Assembly (NCBI GenBank): GCA_024699205.1
Contig: JAILQA010000418.1
Location: 1 to 7,908 of the forward strand
DNA from: Treponema sp.
Lineage (GTDB): Bacteria; Spirochaetota; Spirochaetia; Treponematales; Treponemataceae
Length of the DNA: 7,908 bases
Reading direction: 5' to 3'
Program-made: the position numbers and the translations under genes
Part shown: positions 1 through 6,031 of the stretch, one piece after another
Layout: the number at the start of each line of letters is the position of its first letter
How positions within the stretch are numbered: position 1 is the stretch's first letter
Notes under the pieces: generated by a model
What the model was told of the DNA's origin: nothing
Database searches by the model: none
What the model saw: only the letters and a program-made list of their open reading frames with translations

Positions 1-2
1 GA

Positions 3-725
3 TTCAATTTCACAAAAGATACTGCTGTCGCTTTTGGAGCAGGTGTAGTTATGATTTTCCTTAGTTTGATTATGCTTTTCTTTGGCAGCGATTCTATACT
101 TGATAAAGCTATGTCTTTTATTCTTCGTGACCTGCTTATGATTTTTGGTCTTGGAATTGTTTTTGTTTCACTTTATGTCAGAAAAAAGGAAGATGGGTTG
201 AAAGCAATTGGCTTTACAGGAAGAAAAAAGGCCTTGAGTCTTGTTCTTAATTTCCTTTTTGCGGCAGGACTTCTTGCCATGTTTTTGAAAGATGGAAAAC
301 CAACGGGCATCCTCGAAATTAAGAATCTTTATGCTGCAGCCTACATCCTGGTTGCGGGAATTTTTGAAATGACTTTTATATATGGTTACCTCCGTACATG
401 CTTTGAAAAGGCCTTTGGAATTATTCCTGCGATTCTTTTGACATCAGTCTTTTATTCTTTTCATCATGCGGGTTTTCAGCCTGAGTTTTTGCATCTCTTT
501 TTTGTGGGCCTTATGTATTGTTCTGTTTATTACATCATACAAAATCTTTTGATTTTATTTCCTTTTTTCTGGGGTGTGGGCGCCTTGTGGGATGTGATTG
601 TTTCTTCGGAAGCGGGAGAGGAAATCAAGAATCTTGAGTCTTTTATTATTGCGCTTGTGATTCTGGTTTTGTCTAGCATTTGGATTTTTATTTTCAAAAA
701 GAGATTATCGGGTCAAGCCCGATGA
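3..725 (+). CDS. CPBP (Abi)-family membrane protein, 5' end missing, degraded catalytic motifs
   Basis: The reading frame is open from the window edge, so the gene probably starts upstream. The ATG at 51 is the first visible Met and has only a weak, poorly spaced GGAG at 36-39. From that Met, 224 residues follow with several hydrophobic segments (about 1-12, 22-42, 62-78, 92-112, 122-138, 145-172, 196-215), so it is a polytopic inner-membrane protein. The region around residues 101-139 resembles the CPBP intramembrane protease core. Motif 1 (EExxxR in active members) reads E106-M-x-x-x-Y111 and so lacks the second Glu and the Arg. Motif 2 (FxxxH) is kept as F134-x-x-x-H138. The third motif has Asp181, but Gly177 stands where a His is expected. 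Active members are thought to cleave prenylated or peptide substrates in the membrane; this one may be catalytically dead. The family call is moderate. The last codons (SGQAR) come from a palindromic repeat, which suggests the C-terminus was altered by repeat insertion. Confidence 0.6.
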   Translation, partial: FNFTKDTAVAFGAGVVMIFLSLIMLFFGSDSILDKAMSFILRDLLMIFGLGIVFVSLYVRKKEDGLKAIGFTGRKKALSLVLNFLFAAGLLAMFLKDGKPTGILEIKNLYAAAYILVAGIFEMTFIYGYLRTCFEKAFGIIPAILLTSVFYSFHHAGFQPEFLHLFFVGLMYCSVYYIIQNLLILFPFFWGVGALWDVIVSSEAGEEIKNLESFIIALVILVLSSIWIFIFKKRLSGQAR

Positions 726-755
726 TGACAAGTCGACAATACTAGCCCGATAATC
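703..755. repeat. Palindromic repeat overlapping the 3' end of the CPBP gene
   Basis: GATTATCGGG (703-712) is perfectly complementary to CCCGATAATC (746-755), a 10-bp inverted repeat around a 33-base middle. The left arm can instead pair with CCCGAT at 718-723 (6-bp stem, 5-base loop TCAAG), so the two foldings exclude each other. The middle also contains the palindrome GTCGAC (732-737). Read on the minus strand, the unit TGTCATCATCGGGCTTGACC resembles the widespread intergenic repeat of the form TGTCAT..CGGGCTTGACCCG..AATC found in many bacteria; that likeness is from memory. The element crosses the stop codon of the upstream gene and ends 19 bases before the PadR start. There is no T-run after it, so it is not a typical intrinsic terminator. 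Confidence 0.6.
725..754 (+). promoter_or_regulatory. Possible promoter for the padR-HEAT operon
   Basis: ATGACA (725-730) and GATAAT (749-754) each match the sigma-70 hexamers at five of six positions, with an 18-base spacer. A start near 761 would leave a leader of about 14 bases, just enough for the GGAG at 764-767. Both hexamers lie within the palindromic repeat, so the repeat may supply the promoter. The evidence is only hexamer matching. Confidence 0.35.
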
Positions 756-774
756 ACACATTTGGAGAATTATT

Positions 775-1275
775 ATGTTATCGAAAACTTCAATTATAAT
801 TTGCGGAATGCTTTTGCAGGGTGAGATGAATGCTTACGACATGCTTAAAATGATTGACCGCATGAACATGCAGTACTGGCATCCGATTGGAGCGACTACG
901 CTATATGAAAGCTGTCTGCGGCTAGAGAAGAAGGGCTGTATTGAGAACACTGGTAAAGCAGATAACAAAGCTGTTTACCGCCTTACTGCAAGCGGCCGTG
1001 CAGAACTGAAAGCAACAATCTGCTCACTTTTTGAAAGGGTTGATTTTGATTCAGTTTGGTTCTGTCTTGCGGTCATGTATTCCGGCGTCCTTTCGAAAAA
1101 AGAGCTGGAAGAAGAAAAGATAAAACGTGCAGCTCTTCTTGATGAATACGAAAAAGGAACAATTGAAAACCGTGACAAGATGCTGGCTTCAAAAGTGCCT
1201 TACATCGACATCTGCGCAATTGACAGAATGATTCAGATAATTCAGATGGAAAAAGAAACACTGATGAAGCTATGA
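775..1275 (+). CDS. PadR-family transcriptional regulator
   Basis: This is a 166-residue winged-helix DNA-binding protein. Residues 6-28 (IIICGMLLQGEMNAYDMLKM) match the first PadR helices ('LLxxGxMxGYDIxKxI'). Residues 35-56 contain the hallmark recognition-helix region 'IGATTLYESCLRLEKKGCIE', close to the family pattern 'tLYpaLkrLEkeGlI'. VYRLTASGRAEL (67-78) is the wing. Residues 100-166 are charged and helical, as in the C-terminal dimerisation helices of PadR proteins. The ATG has a good GGAG at 764-767, 7 bases upstream. The family usually represses neighbouring genes for drug transporters, phenolic-acid detoxification or membrane stress, with ligand-induced release. Its stop overlaps the start of the HEAT-repeat gene (ATGA), so the two are translationally coupled. 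No TGTTAGY-N4-RCTAACA palindrome lies in front of it. The family call is solid; the target is unknown. Confidence 0.85.
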   Translation: MLSKTSIIICGMLLQGEMNAYDMLKMIDRMNMQYWHPIGATTLYESCLRLEKKGCIENTGKADNKAVYRLTASGRAELKATICSLFERVDFDSVWFCLAVMYSGVLSKKELEEEKIKRAALLDEYEKGTIENRDKMLASKVPYIDICAIDRMIQIIQMEKETLMKL

Positions 1276-1889
1276 CAGAAGCTGAACTCTATAAAAAACT
1301 TGGAGAACTCACAAAGAACAAATCAAAATGGGAGCAGAGTATTCCTGAGATTGCAGAGTTGCTGAATTCGGAATCTCAAAAAATCCAGGCTAAGGTCTTG
1401 TGGCTGCTTGGTGAAATGGGACTGAATTATCCGGATAAAATTGCAGAGTTTGTTCCGGCAATTTCTGCTTTTCTAAACAGCGCAGCCCCCTTGCTCCGTG
1501 AACGTGCCCTCAACGCTCTTGGAAGAATTGGTCGTGCAGATTTCAACCTGATCAAACCTTTCTGGAATGATTTATTTCGCTTTGCAAAAGACGAGGCTCC
1601 AAATGTCAGGTTGAACTTTATCTGGGCGTCAGAAAATATAGCGACAAATACGCCGGAGAATTATACCGGTTACATGGACATTTTTGCAAAGCTTCTTAAC
1701 GACCCAGACGACAAAGTAAGAATGGAATCGCCTGAGATTTTCCGTGTTCTTGGAAAACGTAAGCCTGAACTCGTAGCTCCTTATATAAACCTTCTTTCAA
1801 AAATCTCTGAAAGTGACACAAACCAAATTGTTCGAATTCATTCAAAAGGCGCAATTAAAGCTTTTCAAAAAGCAAAAGGAATATCATAA
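1272..1889 (+). CDS. HEAT-repeat protein
   Basis: This is a soluble 205-residue protein with no signal peptide or membrane segment, built of paired helices. About five HEAT-like units can be seen near residues 22-49, 57-88, 95-125, 132-161 and 167-198. Each has a hydrophobic helix, a short turn often with Asp/Pro (for example LLNDPDDKVR, 141-150), and a second helix carrying Arg/Ala/Leu ('VRLNF', 'RERALNALGRIG'). Such folds are protein- or nucleic-acid-binding scaffolds and have no enzymatic motif of their own. I see no catalytic residues of the HEAT-like DNA glycosylases, although that family is a distant alternative. The start codon lies inside the padR stop (ATGA), with no strong ribosome site of its own, so translation is probably coupled to padR. 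That suggests the protein works with the regulator or in the same response. No clear terminator follows the stop. Confidence 0.8.
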   Translation: MTEAELYKKLGELTKNKSKWEQSIPEIAELLNSESQKIQAKVLWLLGEMGLNYPDKIAEFVPAISAFLNSAAPLLRERALNALGRIGRADFNLIKPFWNDLFRFAKDEAPNVRLNFIWASENIATNTPENYTGYMDIFAKLLNDPDDKVRMESPEIFRVLGKRKPELVAPYINLLSKISESDTNQIVRIHSKGAIKAFQKAKGIS

Positions 1890-1918
1890 AGCATCAAGTT
1901 AGTTCGCAGTGTCAATAT

Positions 1919-1936
1919 TGTTAGCGGTTGCTAACA
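1919..1936. promoter_or_regulatory. Operator copy 1, upstream site of the enolase promoter
   Basis: TGTTAGC-GGTT-GCTAACA is a perfect palindrome with two 7-base arms and a 4-base spacer. The TTGCTA that serves as the predicted -35 (1928-1933) lies inside its right half, so a bound protein would block RNA polymerase. Its centre is 45 bp from the second copy. A further lone half-site, GTTAGT, lies at 1898-1903. Confidence 0.8.
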
Positions 1937-1956
1937 TGATAATAAAATGATATTAT
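1928..1956 (+). promoter_or_regulatory. Predicted promoter of the enolase-phosphoglycerate mutase operon
   Basis: The -35 is TTGCTA (1928-1933) and the -10 is TATTAT (1951-1956), with a 17-base spacer. A TGA directly before the -10 gives an extended -10 (TGn). Transcription would start near 1963, leaving a leader of about 45 bases. The -35 lies in operator copy 1, and the start point lies at the edge of operator copy 2. Confidence 0.6.
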
Positions 1957-1963
1957 TTCTGAT

Positions 1964-1981
1964 TGTTAGTACTTACTAACA
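1964..1981. promoter_or_regulatory. Operator copy 2, start-site position before enolase
   Basis: TGTTAGT-ACTT-ACTAACA is a perfect palindrome with 7-base arms. It begins about where transcription should start, with its centre near +10. Compared with copy 1, the inner arm base pair has changed from C/G to T/A on both sides, so symmetry is kept. Confidence 0.8.
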
Positions 1982-1998
1982 TATAAATTTTATAATGA

Positions 1999-3327
<1,329 letters not shown>

Positions 3328-3357
3328 GCAGTACAGGACTGTAAGGAGTATTTGAAA

Positions 3358-4104
3358 ATGACAAAATTAGTTTTAGTTCGCCACGGCGAAAGTGAATGGA
3401 ATAAGCTAAATCTTTTTACCGGTTGGACAGATGTTGAATTATCAGACAAGGGTAGGGAAGAAGCAAAGTCTGCCGGCCAGCTTTTGAAGTCCGAAGGTTA
3501 TGATTTTGATATCTGCTACACTTCATATCTCAAGCGTGCAATTCACACTCTCAACGGAATCCTTTGCGAGATGGACAGAGAGTGGCTTCCTGTAATCAAA
3601 ACCTGGAAGCTGAATGAACGCCACTATGGTGACCTTCAAGGAAAGAACAAGGCAGAAGCAGCAGAAAAGTTTGGAGAGGAACAGGTAAAAATCTGGCGCC
3701 GTTCTTTTGATGTAAAGCCCCCGGTACTTGCAGACGACGATCCCCGTTCGGCCAAAAATCAGGCTATGTACCGTGATGTAGACCCAAGCTTCCTTCCTCA
3801 GAATGAAAGCCTTGAAACAACAATCGAGCGCGTAGTACCATACTTTCTCGAAGAAATCAAACCACAGATGAAAGCTGGAAAACGCGTAATTATCGCAGCC
3901 CACGGAAACAGTCTCCGCGCCCTTGTAAAGTATCTTGATAATCTGACCCCGGAAGAAATCCTCGAAGTAAACATTCCGACAGGAACCCCACTTGTTTACG
4001 AGTTCGACGACAACTTCAAGGTAATCAAGCACTATTATCTTGGAGATCAGGAAGCAATTGCCGCAAAGATGAACGCAGTTGCAAATCAGGGAAAGAAAAA
4101 ATAA
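3358..4104 (+). CDS. gpmA: 2,3-bisphosphoglycerate-dependent phosphoglycerate mutase
   Basis: This enzyme interconverts 3-phosphoglycerate and 2-phosphoglycerate through a phosphohistidine. The protein has 248 residues (E. coli GpmA has 250). The histidine-phosphatase signature VRHGESEWN (7-15) contains the phosphorylated His9 and Arg8. Other active-site residues are Arg60 (YLKRAIHTL), Glu87 ([12 protein letters not shown]) and His182 ([10 protein letters not shown]). The insert [14 protein letters not shown] (118-131) is typical of the cofactor-dependent mutase rather than a general phosphatase. ATG at 3358 is chosen over the in-frame TTG at 3352, because AAGGAG (3343-3348) is 9 bases from the ATG but only 3 from the TTG, and because the family starts directly with 'M-[TK]-K-LVLVRHG'. 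It lies 30 bases after enolase with no terminator or promoter between, so the two are probably co-transcribed. The C-terminal tail is Lys-rich (GKKK). Confidence 0.97.
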   Translation: MTKLVLVRHGESEWNKLNLFTGWTDVELSDKGREEAKSAGQLLKSEGYDFDICYTSYLKRAIHTLNGILCEMDREWLPVIKTWKLNERHYGDLQGKNKAEAAEKFGEEQVKIWRRSFDVKPPVLADDDPRSAKNQAMYRDVDPSFLPQNESLETTIERVVPYFLEEIKPQMKAGKRVIIAAHGNSLRALVKYLDNLTPEEILEVNIPTGTPLVYEFDDNFKVIKHYYLGDQEAIAAKMNAVANQGKKK

Positions 4105-4108
4105 GGTT

Positions 4109-4146
4109 ACTCCATTTTGCAAAAATCACTCCATTCTGCAATTTAA
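4109..4146. repeat. Imperfect tandem repeat, 19-base unit, two copies
   Basis: ACTCCATTTTGCAA (4109-4122) recurs as ACTCCATTCTGCAA (4128-4141), with one mismatch and a 19-base period; the copies then diverge. The second copy supplies the left arm of the hairpin at 4135-4163. The repeat begins 4 bases after the phosphoglycerate mutase stop. No coding role is evident. Confidence 0.55.
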
Positions 4147-4163
4147 ATTTTCTAAATTGCAGA
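4135..4163 (+). terminator. Perfect 11-bp hairpin after phosphoglycerate mutase, possible terminator
   Basis: TCTGCAATTTA (4135-4145) pairs perfectly with TAAATTGCAGA (4153-4163) around a 7-base loop. It lies 30 bases after the gpmA stop and directly abuts operator copy 3, so it separates the glycolytic and ABC transcripts. No T-run follows on either strand, so it does not fit a classical intrinsic terminator. It could instead protect a 3' end or assist a weaker termination process. Confidence 0.5.
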
Positions 4164-4181
4164 TGATAGTCTTGACTAACA
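4164..4181. promoter_or_regulatory. Operator copy 3, upstream site of the ABC operon
   Basis: TGATAGT-CTTG-ACTAACA is the same palindrome as the copies before enolase, with one arm mismatch (A instead of T at 4166). The TTGACT at 4172-4177 inside it is the predicted -35. Its centre is 48 bp from copy 4. Confidence 0.75.
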
Positions 4182-4200
4182 TAATAGAGCTTTTTATCAT
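4172..4200 (+). promoter_or_regulatory. Predicted promoter of the ABC transporter operon
   Basis: TTGACT (4172-4177) and TATCAT (4195-4200) match the sigma-70 hexamers at five of six positions each, with an ideal 17-base spacer. Transcription would start near 4207, giving a leader of about 35 bases that contains operator copy 4 and then GGAG. The arrangement closely copies that of the enolase promoter. Confidence 0.7.
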
Positions 4201-4211
4201 AATCTTTATTA

Positions 4212-4229
4212 TGTTAGCAAGTGCTAACA
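4212..4229. promoter_or_regulatory. Operator copy 4, early-transcribed site of the ABC operon
   Basis: TGTTAGC-AAGT-GCTAACA is a perfect palindrome with 7-base arms, centred near +14 of the predicted transcript and ending 12 bases before the ATG. It is DNA-binding in style; as RNA it would form a 7-bp stem with a 4-base loop just before the ribosome site GGAG (4233-4236). Confidence 0.8.
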
Positions 4230-4241
4230 AATGGAGTTTAT

Positions 4242-6020
4242 ATGTCAAATAATAAAAGTAAAGCTCCTGCAAAAAAAAGCCTGGTTGGCTGGATACTATA
4301 TTTTGCAGGAAGCAAAAAAGGGCAGTATATAGTAAGTATTCTTTTTGCCCTCTGTAGTGTAGCCTGCTGCATAGCACCATATTTTATGATTGCGAGAATT
4401 GTTCAGCAGCTTCTCTCTGGTCTTCGTGACTGGTCCCTCTTTTTAAGAGAGTGTGGAATTGTAGCTCTCTTCTGGCTGGGCAATGTGATCTTTCATGCAA
4501 TTTCTACAAGCATGAGTCATATTGCGACCTTTAATCTTCTTGGCAATATCAGAAAAAAAATGTGCGACAAGCTTACCCGCCTGCCACTTGGAACTGTTCT
4601 TGATATGCCTTCAGGTTCCCTCAAAAATATAATGATAGAACGAATCGACAGCATGGAAACAACCCTTGCCCACATCGTTCCGGAATATACTTCAAATATC
4701 ATTTTGTCTATCGTACTTGTAATTTATCTCTTTGTTTTAGACTGGCGCCTTGCTCTTGCCTGCATGGCCGTTCTTCCAATCGGACTTATTGCGATGTGCT
4801 TTATGCTAAAGGATGGGCCTGCCCGCTTTAAGTATGCCCTCGATAAAACAAAGGTTCTCAATGATACAGCAGTTGAATACATAAACGGTATAGAAGTTAT
4901 TAAAGCTTTTGGAAAATCAAAAGCCTCTTATGAACGTTTTGTGATTGCCGCTAAAGAAGGAGCTGCCTGCTATGTTGAATGGATGCGCGATTGTATCTGG
5001 CCTCATGCCATTGCAACCGTTGTTACACCATCTCTTCTTTTTTCTCTGCTTCCAATCGGCGGTTTTATGTTCCTGCACGGCAAAATCGACGCTTCTCTTT
5101 TTATTACTGTAATTGTTCTTGCCGTTTCTGCAATTCAGCCTTTCCTTATTGCCTTTACCTATCATGATGATATTGCTAAAGCCGGCGCAATTTTTGGTGA
5201 AGTCGGTTCGATTATGACTCTTGAAGAACTTGACCGCCCATCAGTAAATAAAGCCCTTCCTGCTGATAATTCGATTGTGCTTAAAAATGTACACTTTTCT
5301 TATCACAAAGGACTTGAAGGTGAAGAAAAGAAAGAAATCCTCCACGGAATAAACATGACTCTTCCAAAGGGCTCTTACACCGCCTTTGTTGGACCAAGTG
5401 GTTCTGGAAAATCTACAATCGCCCGCCTGATTGCTTCTCTCTGGGACGTAGATTCCGGCAGCGTAGAAATTGGTGGAGTAAATATCAAAGATCTTTCTCT
5501 TGAAGAATACAATAATCGCGTTGCTTACGTAAGTCAGGATAACTTCCTCTTTGACATGAGTGTTCGCGAAAATATCCGCCTGGGACGTCAGAATGCAACA
5601 GATGCAGAAGTAGAAGAGGTTGCCCGACAGTCCGGTTGTTATGATTTTATTATGTCGCTTGAAAATGGCTTTGACACAATTGTTGGCGGCAGTGGAGCCC
5701 ATCTTAGTGGCGGCGAACGTCAACGAATTGCAATTGCCCGTGCCATGATGAAAAATGCACCAATCGTAATTCTTGATGAAGCTACAGCTTACACCGATCC
5801 AGAAAACGAAGCAATCATTCAAAAGTCAGTAGCAAAGCTTGTTGCCGGAAAAACTCTAATTGTAATTGCTCACCGCCTTTCAACTGTAAAAGATGCAGAC
5901 AAGCTCTATGTAATAAAAGATGGAGTAATCGACAGCGAAGGTAGTCATGAAGAACTCCTGGCTCAGGCTGGTTTGTATAAAGATATGTGGGAAGCACATA
6001 TTGGTGCCCGCGATGAATAA
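4242..6020 (+). CDS. ABC transporter half, fused permease and ATPase, first subunit
   Basis: This 592-residue protein has an exporter-type membrane domain (about 20-310; hydrophobic segments near 26-50, 70-90, 150-168, 170-188, 255-278 and 284-305) followed by an ATPase domain (345-580). ATPase motifs are complete: A-loop Tyr354, Walker A GPSGSGKS (384-391), Q-loop Gln432, signature LSGGERQ (488-494), Walker B IVILDEA with catalytic Glu513, and switch His544. The D-loop region reads ATAYTDPENE, a form I associate with the YbtPQ/IrtAB siderophore-type transporters rather than the drug exporters with 'SALD'. The substrate cannot be read from sequence. ATG 4242 is chosen because GGAG (4233-4236) is 5 bases upstream; the in-frame GTG at 4221 lies inside operator copy 4 and has no ribosome site. 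It is followed after 11 bases by its partner, with which it should form a heterodimer in the inner membrane. Confidence 0.93.
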   Translation: MSNNKSKAPAKKSLVGWILYFAGSKKGQYIVSILFALCSVACCIAPYFMIARIVQQLLSGLRDWSLFLRECGIVALFWLGNVIFHAISTSMSHIATFNLLGNIRKKMCDKLTRLPLGTVLDMPSGSLKNIMIERIDSMETTLAHIVPEYTSNIILSIVLVIYLFVLDWRLALACMAVLPIGLIAMCFMLKDGPARFKYALDKTKVLNDTAVEYINGIEVIKAFGKSKASYERFVIAAKEGAACYVEWMRDCIWPHAIATVVTPSLLFSLLPIGGFMFLHGKIDASLFITVIVLAVSAIQPFLIAFTYHDDIAKAGAIFGEVGSIMTLEELDRPSVNKALPADNSIVLKNVHFSYHKGLEGEEKKEILHGINMTLPKGSYTAFVGPSGSGKSTIARLIASLWDVDSGSVEIGGVNIKDLSLEEYNNRVAYVSQDNFLFDMSVRENIRLGRQNATDAEVEEVARQSGCYDFIMSLENGFDTIVGGSGAHLSGGERQRIAIARAMMKNAPIVILDEATAYTDPENEAIIQKSVAKLVAGKTLIVIAHRLSTVKDADKLYVIKDGVIDSEGSHEELLAQAGLYKDMWEAHIGARDE

Positions 6021-6031
6021 GGAAGGAAAAA

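Noticed and set aside
1890..1918. Terminator after the HEAT-repeat gene
   Set aside because: No stable stem or T-run can be found between the stop codon and the first operator.
1919..1981. DtxR/IdeR/TroR-type metal box
   Set aside because: The known box holds GTTAG and CTAAC about one base apart within 19 bp. Here they are 6 bases apart, which places the half-sites on a different helical phase.
1991..1996. Perfect TATAAT before enolase taken as the -10 box
   Set aside because: Transcription would start only a few bases before the ATG and exclude the ribosome site, and no -35 lies at a suitable distance.
3352..3357. TTG start for phosphoglycerate mutase
   Set aside because: It is only 3 bases from AAGGAG; the ATG at 3358 has normal spacing and fits the family N-terminus.
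3523..4122. 199-codon open frame on the minus strand opposite gpmA
   Set aside because: It is a shadow of a strongly conserved gene. The translation is Cys/Phe-rich with no domain, and the start has no ribosome site.
4212..4229. CIRCE (HrcA) element, because of TTAGCA...GTGCTAA
   Set aside because: CIRCE has 9-base arms around a 9-base spacer (TTAGCACTC-N9-GAGTGCTAA). Here the arms are 7 bases around 4, and no heat-shock genes are present.
4221..4241. GTG start that would extend the first ABC protein by seven residues
   Set aside because: It falls inside operator copy 4 and has no ribosome site, whereas ATG 4242 has GGAG at 5 bases.
5241..5822. 193-codon open frame on the minus strand opposite the first ABC gene
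   Set aside because: The plus-strand frame has every ABC ATPase motif; the minus translation shows no recognisable pattern.
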